From an uncultured Bacteroidales bacterium (lineage in GTDB: Bacteria > Bacteroidota > Bacteroidia > Bacteroidales > P3): 64,000 nucleotides of DNA. Where the stretch lies: NCBI GenBank assembly GCA_947168515.1, contig CAMVMF010000003.1:44905-108904 (forward strand), written 5' to 3'. Position 1 is the stretch's first letter; each line of letters starts with the position of its first letter. The notes under the pieces were generated by a model, which worked only from the letters and a program-made list of their open reading frames with translations, was not told the origin of the DNA and made no database searches. Below, piece by piece: positions 1 through 8,631 of this stretch. A program made the translations under genes and the position numbers.

Positions 1-1
1 G

Positions 2-673
2 AGCAACATCGAGAAGTTTGCCCGTATCCTGGACGATCACGCAAAAGAACTTGGTCCGACTGACAGCGTCGCCGCCTGGTTGCTGAGCAAACCCATCGAG
101 GAACTCGAGCTGATGCCCAATGAGGTACTCGATGCCAAGGTGAATCAGGTGGTCACCTTCTTTTTCCTGTCGTACGACAAGTCGGCCGAGAGCATCTTCT
201 CCAACAACATCGAGACATGGAAGAACATGGGCAACGTACAGTTCATCGACCAAGTGGGGAAATGCTTTTCCGTCATGCACTCCATCGAAGACTATTGGAA
301 CAAATGGACGACCAATGTGAACGAGGCTGCCACCGACATCGCGGACCATCCCGACAACTATGAGGGTGGCACTTGGGCTGTGAAATGCCTCCGCAACGAG
401 AAGACCAGACATTATATCCAAAGTATCCACATTATGAGAGGCTGGTGCTCATACACAGCCGCAACCATGCGCTACCAAAACCGGCGCAACATGAAGGCCA
501 TTGGAATCGAGGAGCAGGAGGTGATGGACTACACCAATGCCCGCGAGATGAGTGTGGATATTGGCGAGGCGGCTCCCAACCCCCAAGATTACTACACCGC
601 CCCGCTCGACCCAGCCAACTTGACGTCTATGAACGACCTCGATGTTATGCTAGACAGCATCATGGGCCGGTAG
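2..673 (+). CDS. Unrecognised protein, 3' part only (5' end outside window)
   Basis: The reading frame is open from the first bases of the window, so the gene begins upstream; 223 residues are visible. The first Met-like codon inside (TTG at 80) is not a convincing start because the frame continues coherently before it. The visible protein is soluble-looking, rich in Asn, Asp, Glu, Met and Trp, with no membrane segment or repeat. I recognise no family. A GC-rich hairpin follows at about 700-729, so this is probably the last gene of its transcript. It lies upstream of dnaK on the same strand but is separated from it by about 590 bases. Confidence 0.75.
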   Translation, partial: SNIEKFARILDDHAKELGPTDSVAAWLLSKPIEELELMPNEVLDAKVNQVVTFFFLSYDKSAESIFSNNIETWKNMGNVQFIDQVGKCFSVMHSIEDYWNKWTTNVNEAATDIADHPDNYEGGTWAVKCLRNEKTRHYIQSIHIMRGWCSYTAATMRYQNRRNMKAIGIEEQEVMDYTNAREMSVDIGEAAPNPQDYYTAPLDPANLTSMNDLDVMLDSIMGR

Positions 674-698
674 ACGACTCCAATGCCATTTTGCCAAC

Positions 699-731
699 GT
701 CCGCACCGTTCGTATTCGAAAGGTGCGGATG
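699..731 (+). terminator. Hairpin after the first gene
   Basis: Eight-base arms TCCGCACC (700-707) and GGTGCGGA (722-729) flank a 14-base loop, 26 bases after the stop codon. The following T-run is weak (TGTTTC), so termination may be inefficient. The rest of 732-1090 holds no gene I can support. Confidence 0.45.
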
Positions 732-1095
732 TTTCGTATGCTCGGCATGAGTATTGGGAACATCTAAAAATACGAAAAATACAAAAATTATAAGATGGTA
801 AATGTTGATTATTGGTTGGTTCGTAAGTTAATAGGTGCTTTAATTCTTGATTAAGGATGGGTGCAAAATAGTGACGCATACGACGGTGGGCTAAAGGGGT
901 GGTGAGGGTGGGGGCGAAGTGTAGTACGGTGGCAACTATGGCGCACGGTTCTTTCCCTGCCCTTTCTGTTCCCCTCTGCCCCAGGTGCAAAGACGCTGCA
1001 AGTACCCTCTGTGTCCGTTCCGGGGCCGTTCCGCAATCGGGGGTGGAACGGCCCCGGGGCGGCGTTGGTGCGGTTGTACTGTGTCACGTGTCATG

Positions 1096-1184
1096 CCTGA
1101 CAGGTTATGTTGTCGGGGATAATTCGGATGGGTGACAAATTGTCAGAGTGGCCAAATGGTAGGTCGGTTGGCATGATAGTTGTT
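1096..1184 (+). promoter_or_regulatory. Putative sigma-54-type promoter and upstream dyads of dnaK
   Basis: TTGGCATGATAGTTGTT at 1168-1184 fits the -24/-12 layout: GG and the G of the -12 element are separated by ten bases, with GC changed to GT at -12. Upstream lie a dyad TGACAAATTGTCA (1133-1145, six-base arms) and a weaker TGACA...TGTCG pair (1098-1115), which resemble activator sites. No TAnnTTTG box is obvious before dnaK. The assignment to RpoN is inference from spacing. Confidence 0.4.
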
Positions 1185-1265
1185 TTTATGGTGTCGGATT
1201 CATTCCTTAAAAGGATGGATTGGAAAACATAAGTATCAACAAGAAAATAAAAAAAATAGAATATT

Positions 1266-3203
1266 ATGGGTAAAATCATTGGAATCGACTTAGGAACAAC
1301 TAATAGTTGTGTAGCAGTCATGGAAGGTAACGAGCCTGTTGTCATTGCCAACAGCGAGGGCAACCGCACCACCCCTTCGGTGGTAGGCTTCATCGAGAAC
1401 GGTGACCGTAAAGTGGGTGACCCTGCCAAGCGTCAGGCTATCACCAACCCCCACAACACCGTTTACAGCATCAAGCGTTTTATGGGCGAGAACTTCGACC
1501 AGGTGCAGAAAGAAATTGCCGCCGTCCCCTACAAGGTGGTTAAGGGCGACAACAACACTCCCCGCGTCGACATCAATGGCCGTCTTTATACCCCACAGGA
1601 AATCAGCGCCATCATTCTTCAGAAGATGAAGAAGACTGCTGAGGACTATCTGGGCTCTGAGGTCACTGAGGCCGTCATCACCGTGCCCGCATACTTCAAC
1701 GACAGCCAACGTCAGGCCACCAAAGAGGCTGGCGAAATCGCAGGTCTTAAGGTGCGCCGTATCGTCAACGAGCCTACGGCTGCTGCTTTGGCCTATGGCT
1801 TGGATAAAAAGAATAAAGATATGAACGTGGCCGTCTTCGACCTTGGCGGCGGTACGTTTGATATATCCATCCTCAACCTCGGCGACGGTGTCTTCGAGGT
1901 GAAGAGCACCAACGGCAACACCCATCTGGGCGGCGATGACTTCGACCGCAAGATTATCGACTGGTTGGCCGACGAGTTCCAGCGCGACAAGAACATGGAC
2001 CTCCGTAAGGACCCCATGGCTATGCAACGTCTGAAGGAAGCTGCCGAGAAGGCCAAGTGCGAACTTTCCAGCAGCCAGCAGACCGAGATTAACCTGCCTT
2101 ACATCACCGTGGCTGACGGCGTTCCCCAGCACTTGGTGAAGACCCTCACCCGCGCCAAATTCGAACAGCTCTGCGATGACCTTATCCAGTCCACTCTGGA
2201 ACCCTGCCGCAAGGCTATGCAGGATGCTGGCTTGAACAACAGCGATATCGACGAGGTCATCCTCGTGGGCGGCTCCACCCGTATCCCCGCCATCCAGCAG
2301 ATTGTAGAGAAATTCTTTGGCAAGGTGCCTAGCAAGGGTGTCAACCCCGACGAGGTTGTGGCTGTGGGTGCTGCTATCCAGGGCGGCGTGCTGACCGGCG
2401 AAGTCAAGGACGTGCTGCTGCTCGATGTCACTCCTCTGAGCCTGGGTATCGAGACCCTCGGCGGTGTCATGACCAAGCTGATTGATGCCAACACCACCAT
2501 CCCCACCAAGAAGAGCCAGGTGTTCAGCACCGCTGCCGACAACCAGCCCGAGGTGGAAATCCACGTGCTGCAGGGCGAGCGCCCCATGGCTAACCAGAAC
2601 AAGACCATCGGCCGCTTCCACTTGGCAGGCATTCCGCCAGCACCCCGTGGAGTACCCCAGATTGAGGTGACCTTCGACATCGATGCCAACGGCATCCTCA
2701 ATGTCAGCGCCCTCGACAAGGCTACCGGCAAGAGCCAGAACATCCGCATCGAGGCTTCCAGCGGTCTTTCGGAAGAAGAGATTAAGCGCATGAAGGCCGA
2801 GGCCGAAGCCAACGCCGATGCCGACAAGAAGGCCAAGGAAGAGATTGAGAAGATCAACAATGCCGACGGCATGATCTTCCAGAGCGAGAAGAACCTCAAG
2901 GAATATGGCGACAAGATTCCTGCCGACAAGAAGAGCGCCATCGAGGCCGCCCTCACCGAGTTGAAGGCTGCCCACAGTGCCCGCAACGTCCAGCAGATCG
3001 ACCAAGCCATGGAGAAAATCAATGCCGCATGGCAGGCCGCCAGCGAGGACATGTACAAAGCCCAGCAGCAGGCCGGCGGTGCCAACCCCGGCGCCGGCTT
3101 CGACCCCAACAACATGGGCGGTAACCCCGGCCAGCAAGGTGGCAACACCAACCAAGGCGGCAGCGACAACGTCACCGACGTCGACTACGAGGAGGTGAAG
3201 TAA
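1266..3203 (+). CDS. dnaK: Molecular chaperone DnaK (Hsp70)
   Basis: Full-length Hsp70 of 645 residues. The N-terminal ATPase domain starts with the phosphate-1 motif [14 protein letters not shown] and carries DLGGGTFD (phosphate 2) and the VGGSTRIP adenosine motif. The substrate-binding domain follows, with the conserved linker region [16 protein letters not shown], then the helical lid and a Gly/Asn/Gln-rich disordered tail ending in DVDYEEVK. It folds and refolds cytosolic proteins with DnaJ and GrpE, neither of which is nearby. The ATG at 1266 gives the canonical N-terminus. The last 22 bases of the gene are repeated exactly at 3230-3251. A diverged copy of the tail lies at 4460-4546. Transcription is probably driven by the sigma-54-like element upstream. 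Confidence 0.98.
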   Translation: MGKIIGIDLGTTNSCVAVMEGNEPVVIANSEGNRTTPSVVGFIENGDRKVGDPAKRQAITNPHNTVYSIKRFMGENFDQVQKEIAAVPYKVVKGDNNTPRVDINGRLYTPQEISAIILQKMKKTAEDYLGSEVTEAVITVPAYFNDSQRQATKEAGEIAGLKVRRIVNEPTAAALAYGLDKKNKDMNVAVFDLGGGTFDISILNLGDGVFEVKSTNGNTHLGGDDFDRKIIDWLADEFQRDKNMDLRKDPMAMQRLKEAAEKAKCELSSSQQTEINLPYITVADGVPQHLVKTLTRAKFEQLCDDLIQSTLEPCRKAMQDAGLNNSDIDEVILVGGSTRIPAIQQIVEKFFGKVPSKGVNPDEVVAVGAAIQGGVLTGEVKDVLLLDVTPLSLGIETLGGVMTKLIDANTTIPTKKSQVFSTAADNQPEVEIHVLQGERPMANQNKTIGRFHLAGIPPAPRGVPQIEVTFDIDANGILNVSALDKATGKSQNIRIEASSGLSEEEIKRMKAEAEANADADKKAKEEIEKINNADGMIFQSEKNLKEYGDKIPADKKSAIEAALTELKAAHSARNVQQIDQAMEKINAAWQAASEDMYKAQQQAGGANPGAGFDPNNMGGNPGQQGGNTNQGGSDNVTDVDYEEVK

Positions 3204-3229
3204 CCGACGAGTAGTCAACGTTTGAAAAA

Positions 3230-3251
3230 CGACTACGAGGAGGTGAAGTAA
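3230..3251 (+). repeat. Exact 22-bp duplication of the dnaK 3' end
   Basis: Positions 3230-3251 repeat 3182-3203 (the last seven codons and stop of dnaK) without a mismatch, 26 bases after the real stop. A short palindrome (AAATGTCC...GGACATTT, 3250-3268) and several GC-rich hairpins around CCGCGG follow to about 3350. It looks like a scar of recombination or insertion at the dnaK 3' end. Confidence 0.85.
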
Positions 3252-3371
3252 ATGTCCAGTGGACATTTACGATAGCGGAGCGGAGAAAGCATCCCTTGCG
3301 GATGCCGCGGTCCCAAAGACCGCTCCGCGGATCCGAATACCGCGGAATCCCTGCGTCAAGTCCTACAAACA

Positions 3372-3406
3372 AAAAGAGTGTGCCTCATATAAGCACACTC
3401 TTTTTT
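3372..3406 (+). terminator. Rho-independent terminator downstream of dnaK
   Basis: Arms AAAGAGTGTGC (3373-3383) and GCACACTCTTT (3393-3403) pair perfectly around a nine-base loop and run into TTTTTT. It lies 168 bases after the dnaK stop, beyond the duplicated tail. Confidence 0.85.
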
Positions 3407-3463
3407 GCTACATAGCACAATAAAAGTTGTGGCCATGCGTTATCATAACAAAACAATCACGAT

Positions 3464-3694
3464 ATGTCATACGCTCAATTAGCACAGTTGGAACTACTGA
3501 ATGCCCTGAAGAACATCAATTCTGAGGCGGAGTTGAATGAGTTCAAGGACTTGGTGGCGCATTTCTTTGCAGAGAAGGCGCAAAAGGCAATTGATGCCTT
3601 GTGGGACGAGGGTGTTATTAACGAGGAAACCATCAACCAATGGGGCGCAGAGCACATGCGCACCCCCTATCGTTATGCGACGAATCGTACTTGA
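3464..3694 (+). CDS. Probable antitoxin partner of PIN toxin
   Basis: A 76-residue acidic and helical protein without a recognised DNA-binding signature. Its last 20 bases overlap the start of the PIN-domain gene, the usual arrangement for an antitoxin translated just ahead of its toxin. Small unnamed partners like this are known upstream of COG1569-type PIN toxins in Bacteroidota. The antitoxin call rests on position and size. The C-terminal residues (RTPYRYATNRT) lie in the overlap. The pair sits between the dnaK terminator and a remnant of a dnaK tail, which suggests it arrived as a unit. Confidence 0.65.
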   Translation: MSYAQLAQLELLNALKNINSEAELNEFKDLVAHFFAEKAQKAIDALWDEGVINEETINQWGAEHMRTPYRYATNRT

Positions 3695-4079
3695 CACCAA
3701 CTGCCTCCTGCAGACCTTACCCACCAACAGCCCGTACCATAAGATGTGGACAGGAGTGTTGTGCGGCGACATTGTTCTTTGTGTTAACACTGAGATTCTA
3801 ATCGAGTACGAAGAGATTCTTGCGCAAAAGACCACTAGGGAGATAGCCCGTAACATAGTGGAAGCCATCGCACGACTGCATACCACTCATTTTCAAGAGA
3901 CCTATATCCATTTTGGCCTAATAGAGCAGGATGTCGACGACAACAAGTTTGTTGACTGCGCTATAGCCTCCGATGCCGAGTACATCGTCACCAACGACAG
4001 CCATTTCAAGGTTCTAAAAGAGATAGACTGGCCAAAGGTCGCCATCTTGACCATCCAAGAGTTCGCCTCGCAGATATAA
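3675..4079 (+). CDS. PIN-domain ribonuclease toxin (COG1569/VapC-like)
   Basis: A 134-residue protein starting MRRIVLDTNCLL, typical of PIN domains. The acidic residues expected to bind metal are visible: Asp7 in LDTN, Glu40 or Glu44 in TEILIEYEE, Asp94 in DDNKFVDCAIAS and Asp108 in VTNDSHF. PIN toxins cleave RNA and are held inactive by the upstream antitoxin. The ATG at 3675 is chosen because it places the PIN fold at the N-terminus; the frame stays open upstream to 3537 but reads as the shadow of the antitoxin gene. The two genes overlap by 20 bases, indicating translational coupling. Confidence 0.85.
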   Translation: MRRIVLDTNCLLQTLPTNSPYHKMWTGVLCGDIVLCVNTEILIEYEEILAQKTTREIARNIVEAIARLHTTHFQETYIHFGLIEQDVDDNKFVDCAIASDAEYIVTNDSHFKVLKEIDWPKVAILTIQEFASQI

Positions 4080-4459
4080 TATGAATCGGCTTTACGACAA
4101 TATTATTATTCAGGGTATAAAAAGAAAACACGTCATAAAACACATTTCAAAACTTATAGTCTCGTAATGTTTAACGGGACGGCGTGACAAGATGCCATGA
4201 CCGTCCACAACATTCAAGACACAATGGGTAAAAGTAGAAAGAAAATATGTGCAGGCACATGGGTTGCCTGCTCGCAAAAGAGAGGGAAAACTAATAGCTA
4301 CCGACGTTTTCGCCGTAGGGAAAGGACAATGATTCAAAGCGCGATGTATGACCGCGTACCTCTTTTACAGCGTGAGTTAACAGACCAGTATGACCTCGGA
4401 GGCGACGGCAAAGCCTACTGGCACGTCGACGGTGAATTGAGAGTCCAATTGATGCGCAA

Positions 4460-4546
4460 ATGAAAACACTGACAAGTGATGCAGGCCCGCAAGGCAACAA
4501 CCCCAACGACAACTTCTCCAACATCGACTACGAGGAGATGAAATAA
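4460..4546 (+). pseudogene. Orphan dnaK 3'-tail remnant
   Basis: The frame ends NDNFSNIDYEEMK-stop, preceded by a Gly/Asn/Pro/Gln-rich stretch. This matches the end of DnaK ([15 protein letters not shown]) in composition and in the terminal motif, but the codons have diverged (GAGATGAAATAA against GAGGTGAAGTAA). Only about 28 codons exist and the rest of dnaK is absent. A strong terminator follows at 4561, as would be expected behind a real gene. It reads as the displaced original end of dnaK, or the end of a lost second copy. The 380 bases between the toxin stop and this remnant hold no gene I can support. Confidence 0.6.
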
Positions 4547-4560
4547 GGAACTCTACAATC

Positions 4561-4597
4561 AAAAATAGGTGTAATCGCAAGGTTACACCTATTTTTG
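4561..4597 (+). terminator. Strong terminator after the dnaK-tail remnant
   Basis: Perfect 14-base arms AAAAATAGGTGTAA (4561-4574) and TTACACCTATTTTT (4583-4596) around an eight-base loop. It is probably bidirectional. It lies 14 bases after the remnant's stop codon. Confidence 0.85.
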
Positions 4598-4620
4598 TTT
4601 GCCATGCGGAGAAAAAGTTG

Positions 4621-4643
4621 TATATTTGCCGCAGAATATGCGG
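4621..4643 (+). promoter_or_regulatory. fic promoter with overlapping palindromic site
   Basis: A -7 box TATATTTG (4621-4628) is followed at once by the palindrome CCGCAGAATATGCGG (4629-4643, five-base arms). This places the dyad over the expected transcription start, about 45 bases before the Fic ATG. The position suits an operator. The core CGCAGAATATGCGGAGAAT recurs at 11910-11928. Confidence 0.55.
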
Positions 4644-4682
4644 AGAATAATAATTGTATAATCCGCACAAAAACAATAGAAT

Positions 4683-5765
4683 ATGTATTTGTGGGAACAT
4701 AAAGAATGGCCTAAATACAAATGGGATGAGCAGAAAATCAACGAATTGCTTGTGCAAGTGAGGTATCGGCAAGGCAGACTTTTGGGAATGGCAGATACGC
4801 TTGGATTCGATGTGAAAAGTCCTGTTGTTCTTGATACAATGACTTCGGACGTCATAAAGTCGTCGGAGATAGAGGGCATAACATTAAATGCCGACGATGT
4901 ACGCTCGTCGGTGGCGTGGCAATTGGGAATAGACCGTGTAGGAGTGCCATCTTCCGACCACTATATTGAAGGGGTGGTGGAGGTGATGTTTGACGCCGTG
5001 CATCATTATGACGATCCTTTGACGCAGGAGCGGCTGTTCCGTTGGCATAGTGCTTTGTTTCCGAATCTCAACCGATTGGCACACATCACTGTTGGAGGCT
5101 GGCGTAAGGGGGATATGCAGGTGGTGTCTGGGCAGTATGGCAAAGAAAAGGTCCATTACGAGGCACCTCCCAGCAAGGACGTGCCCCAGATGATGACGGA
5201 ACTGCTGCAATGGATTAACAGTAAGGAAATAGACCCCGTGCTTAAAGCTGCCATCGCCCATCTGTGGTTTGTCAGCATACATCCTTTCAGCGACGGTAAC
5301 GGCCGTTTGGCCAGGACCATCACCGATATGCTTCTGGCCAAATCAGATGCTACGCCCTACCGTTTTTACAGTATGTCGACGCAGATTGCGTTGGCTCGAA
5401 AAGAATACTACGACATACTGGAGCAGACTCAGAAAGGGACGCTCAACATCACCGCGTGGCTTTTTTGGTTTCTTGGCAGGATGATGATTGCTGTCGACAC
5501 TGCAATGAAAGCCATAGAGCGCACACTAAATAAAGCCTCGTTTTGGGAGAACCACCGTCACGTGTCGATGAACGAGCGGCAGACCAAGATGGTCAATATG
5601 CTGTGGGATGGTTTCGATGGTAAATTGACCTCATCCAAATGGGCCAAAATAAACAAATGCTCTCCCGACACCGCATTGCGTGACCTACAAGACCTTGTAG
5701 CAAAAGGCATTCTTGTCCGCACCGACTCGGGTGGCCGCAGCACCGGGTACGACCTGGCAAAATAG
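4683..5765 (+). CDS. Fic-family protein AMP-transferase with C-terminal wHTH
   Basis: A 360-residue Fic protein. An N-terminal helical region like DUF4172 carries the self-inhibitory motif S60-SEIEG65, so it is a class II Fic whose helix masks the active site. The catalytic loop is HPFSDGNGRLAR (His200, Asp204, Arg208), complete and therefore likely active. The last 70 residues look like a winged helix (WAKINKCSPDTALRDLQDLV), ending GRSTGYDLAK. Fic enzymes transfer AMP or similar groups to hydroxyl side chains of target proteins; the target here is unknown. The ATG lies about 50 bases after the promoter. The 3' end from codon 346 onward is duplicated at 11553, and a further diverged tail lies at 16963. 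Confidence 0.93.
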   Translation: MYLWEHKEWPKYKWDEQKINELLVQVRYRQGRLLGMADTLGFDVKSPVVLDTMTSDVIKSSEIEGITLNADDVRSSVAWQLGIDRVGVPSSDHYIEGVVEVMFDAVHHYDDPLTQERLFRWHSALFPNLNRLAHITVGGWRKGDMQVVSGQYGKEKVHYEAPPSKDVPQMMTELLQWINSKEIDPVLKAAIAHLWFVSIHPFSDGNGRLARTITDMLLAKSDATPYRFYSMSTQIALARKEYYDILEQTQKGTLNITAWLFWFLGRMMIAVDTAMKAIERTLNKASFWENHRHVSMNERQTKMVNMLWDGFDGKLTSSKWAKINKCSPDTALRDLQDLVAKGILVRTDSGGRSTGYDLAK

Positions 5766-6040
5766 TTATATGATGGAAAGGAGCGCCAAAGTTGACGCTC
5801 CTTTCTTTGTGGCTTCTTTGTGGCTTCTATGTGTGTTATTATTCTACACATCTTTGGGGCCGCACGGGTTGCCCCTTTCCGTTATGTCGGATTTGCAATC
5901 CGGCATTTGTTATTATCAGGATTTGTAATCCGCCAAGAATCAATTCTGTAATAATTTTTTTGTGGATTGCAAATCCTTATATTAAGCTGCGTCGGATTGC
6001 AAATCCGCCGCAACGCTGTCGAACATCCGCCGCGACGGGA
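5718..6040 (+). repeat. Direct repeat copy 1 (fic tail, terminator, repeat C)
   Basis: This block includes the last 48 bases of fic, its terminator, and an AT-rich element with repeated GATTGCAAATCC and CCGCCGCAACGCTGTCG words (repeat C). It matches 11553-11863 closely. The length difference is mainly one 12-base tandem duplication (TTTGTGGCTTC-type) near 5806-5828. The two copies bracket a 5.5-kb accessory island. Confidence 0.9.
5775..5809 (+). terminator. Terminator of fic
   Basis: Arms AAAGGAGCG (5777-5785) and CGCTCCTTT (5796-5804) around a ten-base loop, ten bases after the fic stop. The copy at 11608-11642 has a compensating base change in the stem. Confidence 0.8.
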
Positions 6041-6079
6041 TTAATACTGCACGTAAGGCCAAGTTGAAATAAGTTATTA

Positions 6080-6784
6080 TTATATTAGATATTCTTGCCA
6101 TAGATTTTTATGGGTTTCCCAAAATTTCTCTGGTGAAAATCCTGTGGGACGGTATGTTGTGTCTGTTATCCTAATATCACTCAGCAAATACAACGGCCAA
6201 ATCGTCTCCATACGATAGCTCGTATGTCCCAAAACATACCAAACGAAATCTTTCATTACCAATCCTCTTGGTTCAAATAGTTCCTGATGATAAGGGAAAC
6301 CAGTTCTTGGATGATGGTAGTATAAATCAACACACTTTTGCTGACGGATGGCATCCATCAGAATATTCACATTCTCTACCCCTGTGGCTTTGCAGTCGAT
6401 GTACATATACTTTTTGTTTTCTTCCGAATCCTGCAGCTGCTTCATTGCCGCTGATGTTTCAAAAGCAATTAGAAACGGCATTGTCCAAGGATTGTTGTTG
6501 CTCCGAGGCTTTTCCACCAGCCGATAACGATACCTTCGGTTCTCTTCCGACAATGCTTTCTTCCAAACCTCGTGTTGAAGGCGGTTGACACATTCTATCT
6601 TGATACCAAACCTGTCTCGGAGTTCTTTCAAATAGTTGTGAAATGTCCGCTTGGGCAGAATATTCTCCATATTCGGTTCATCGACAAGCTTGTCGATTAA
6701 CTGGTCGAATGTGATTCCTGTCTCTCCGGCTCTCCGGAACTGGGCAACCAACCAGGAGAGCATTTCCAAATTTTTGTAGTCCAT
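6080..6784 (-). CDS. WYL-domain transcriptional regulator
   Basis: A 234-residue protein with an N-terminal helical, winged-helix-like region (about residues 1-65, including RTFHNYLKELRDRFG) and a C-terminal WYL-type ligand-sensing domain (EPRGLVMKDFVWYVLGH). WYL regulators often control defence or DNA-damage genes and may bind nucleic-acid ligands; that role here is inference. The start at 6784 (MDYKNL) is preferred over an upstream Met at 6850 because a minus-strand -7 box (TATCTTTG, 6813-6806) lies between them. It is the first gene of the repeat-bracketed island and is divergent from the gene at 6973. Confidence 0.85.
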   Translation of the reverse strand: MDYKNLEMLSWLVAQFRRAGETGITFDQLIDKLVDEPNMENILPKRTFHNYLKELRDRFGIKIECVNRLQHEVWKKALSEENRRYRYRLVEKPRSNNNPWTMPFLIAFETSAAMKQLQDSEENKKYMYIDCKATGVENVNILMDAIRQQKCVDLYYHHPRTGFPYHQELFEPRGLVMKDFVWYVLGHTSYRMETIWPLYLLSDIRITDTTYRPTGFSPEKFWETHKNLWQEYLI

Positions 6785-6805
6785 CTGATGTATTGTTTCT
6801 CGCTG

Positions 6806-6813
6806 CAAAGATA
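6806..6813 (-). promoter_or_regulatory. -7 box for the WYL regulator
   Basis: TATCTTTG on the minus strand, about 20 bases before the ATG at 6784. It decides the start codon, since the longer frame would begin upstream of the promoter. Confidence 0.7.
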
Positions 6814-6972
6814 CAATAAATAACTGATATGTAAAATAAATGTTATACAAAAGTTAATGTATTTCGCATACTATTGAGATAAATTGTTGATAAATAGTAG
6901 AATGTATATTATGCTAAAAGTTGTTGATTGAGGTTCTTCGTATTATATAAGCAGGCACAAAACTTAAACAAT

Positions 6973-7503
6973 ATGAATACCTGCAAAGAAAACAACCTTC
7001 AAAAGAACCTCGACGAGGCCATCGCCAACGCCGCCAACGCGTGCAAAGTTATCTGCGCCATCAACACCCGCTTTGCCCAGCACGGTATCCCTATGCTTGT
7101 GATTGGCGAGAGGCACAGTATTATGGGCGAGAAAGGCAACCGCACCCTCTGCATCGACCGCGACGACCTGGCACTCCTCAACGCCATTAGTATGCGCGAG
7201 ACATTGAAAATCGCTGACCTAGCCGTCAAAATCAAGCAGCGCGGCAGCTACCCCTACCCTCCTATCAATGTTATCTTCAGCGGCGACGCCCGACGGGGAA
7301 TGTATTGGGCGAATCTGCTGGATGAGTTGCTGGCCCTCCACCTCAAAAGCCTGCCCTTCTCCTCGCTCTACAGCGGCAAGCACTACGACGGCAAGGGACT
7401 CTTCATCATCGCCTCCGACCTGCCGGTGGCCGAGTTGAAAAGAGGCTTCCCAAAACTGTACTCGGATGTCATACTCTTGGAGAATACACCTTCAGGAGTA
7501 TGA
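6973..7503 (+). CDS. Uncharacterised island protein
   Basis: A 176-residue soluble protein, MNTCKENN..., that I do not recognise. An Ala/Asn-rich helical N-terminus (DEAIANAANACKVICA) is followed by alternating hydrophobic strands (GIPMLVIGERHSIMG, INVIFSGDARRGMYWA, KGLFIIASDLP). No signal peptide or catalytic motif is evident. The ATG at 6973 follows the purine/A-rich AAACAAT; the frame upstream to 6928 has no supporting features. It is richer in GC than the next operon, so it may have a separate origin. It is divergent from the WYL gene and lies 93 bases before the nuclease-like operon. Confidence 0.6.
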   Translation: MNTCKENNLQKNLDEAIANAANACKVICAINTRFAQHGIPMLVIGERHSIMGEKGNRTLCIDRDDLALLNAISMRETLKIADLAVKIKQRGSYPYPPINVIFSGDARRGMYWANLLDELLALHLKSLPFSSLYSGKHYDGKGLFIIASDLPVAELKRGFPKLYSDVILLENTPSGV

Positions 7504-7569
7504 CTTCCAAATGTCTGCTCTTTAGGAAGTCATCTGTTAGAAATATTTGGTTGATTGAAAATAAAGTTG

Positions 7570-7577
7570 TACCTTTG
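7570..7577 (+). promoter_or_regulatory. -7 box of the nuclease/phosphoesterase operon
   Basis: TACCTTTG lies 20 bases ahead of the ATG at 7597 and inside the longer possible frame from 7555, so the start at 7597 is favoured. TTG-containing sequence about 20 bases upstream is consistent with the -33 element. Confidence 0.75.
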
Positions 7578-7596
7578 CACACACAAAAAAACTGTT

Positions 7597-8631
7597 ATGA
7601 AACACCGTACTCAAATTTCCAACAAAGAGGTGGTTAGGGAAACCCTTCGCTTGTTGAATGAAAATCCAGAATGGAAAGACCGCTATGCACAGTATGCAAT
7701 GGCCATCAAAAAAAACAGTGAAATTTACGGAAGCAACTCCAGAAAATTTCACTTAAGCAAACCGCTATACGTTTACAGTAGTATTACAAAAGCAAAAAAT
7801 GACAGTTCTACGAGTACCTTTGATATGCGTTTTGCTGGTCAAAGTGTTGGTGAGATAACCGTAAATAAGAAAGGTTTGGTATCATTAAAGGTAAGTGACC
7901 AGCAAGCAAAATATGCAAAAGTGCATTTTGGTTATAATAGAGCAGAGGGCTTTTCCGTTGAATGGCGTACTCAAATAGCTTCTGAATATCGGAGTCTTTT
8001 TTCGACTCAAAAGTCCACAAAAGAAACTAAAATCCATAGCCAAGAACATCGAATTGAAAACTGGATGCTTGCAGAGTTCGCAAAAAAGACCCGAAAAGAA
8101 GGCAAATTACTCTGCAACATTCAGCCCGTAAGGTTGGGTGGTAAATTTTTCCAGTTAGCCACCCCTCTTTCAGCTAGCAATCACGGAGAGAAGCCCAAAT
8201 ATTCGTCTCAAAACGGTGGAGGTATTGACATACTGGCCAGAGTGAATCATACAATATACAGAAGGGATAACAGGTTTGCCGTAATTGAATTGAAAGATGA
8301 GAATAAACCGGAGGAATCACAAGCAATGACAATACAACAGGCGTTAACCTATGCTACATTTTTGGCGTGTCTACTGCGTAGTGACAGTGGCAACGTATGG
8401 TGGAATATTCTTGGAAGAAGCAAAGATGTACCTGCCGATTTAATAATTGATGCTGTCACTCTTATGCCTAACGAAGGTGATTCAGAAGAGGGTTTAATGG
8501 ATGCAATAAAGATTGACGAATTAAATGTCACACTAATGCCCTACACGTTGTACTACAAACCGGACAAAAATGGAAATCCAATGTCTTTTGGAGGTACACT
8601 TAAGGAAACGCTAGCAAATAAAGGACAATGA
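7597..8631 (+). CDS. PD-(D/E)XK-like nuclease-fold protein (first gene of three-gene operon)
   Basis: A 344-residue protein with no family I can name. Its middle fits the PD-(D/E)XK core: GGGIDILARV with Asp211, FAVIELKDE with Glu231 and Lys233, and a QQALTYATFL helix with Gln248. An upstream helix has Glu154 and Glu160 as possible first acidic residues. The N-terminal 150 residues are basic and strand-rich, possibly for substrate binding. Nuclease activity is inferred from the motif only. The stop overlaps the next ATG by four bases (ATGA). It is noticeably AT-richer than the flanking housekeeping genes, which suits horizontal transfer. It has its own promoter at 7570. Confidence 0.75.
   Translation: MKHRTQISNKEVVRETLRLLNENPEWKDRYAQYAMAIKKNSEIYGSNSRKFHLSKPLYVYSSITKAKNDSSTSTFDMRFAGQSVGEITVNKKGLVSLKVSDQQAKYAKVHFGYNRAEGFSVEWRTQIASEYRSLFSTQKSTKETKIHSQEHRIENWMLAEFAKKTRKEGKLLCNIQPVRLGGKFFQLATPLSASNHGEKPKYSSQNGGGIDILARVNHTIYRRDNRFAVIELKDENKPEESQAMTIQQALTYATFLACLLRSDSGNVWWNILGRSKDVPADLIIDAVTLMPNEGDSEEGLMDAIKIDELNVTLMPYTLYYKPDKNGNPMSFGGTLKETLANKGQ

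Noticed and set aside
1290..3266. Long open frame antisense to dnaK (658 codons)
   Set aside because: It is a shadow of codon bias in a highly expressed gene; it has Leu/Val/Gly-rich, domainless sequence and dnaK itself is certain.
4197..4463. 88-codon frame between the toxin and the dnaK-tail remnant
   Set aside because: Composition is unlike a folded protein (Arg/Lys clusters and mixed charges), with no promoter or family resemblance.
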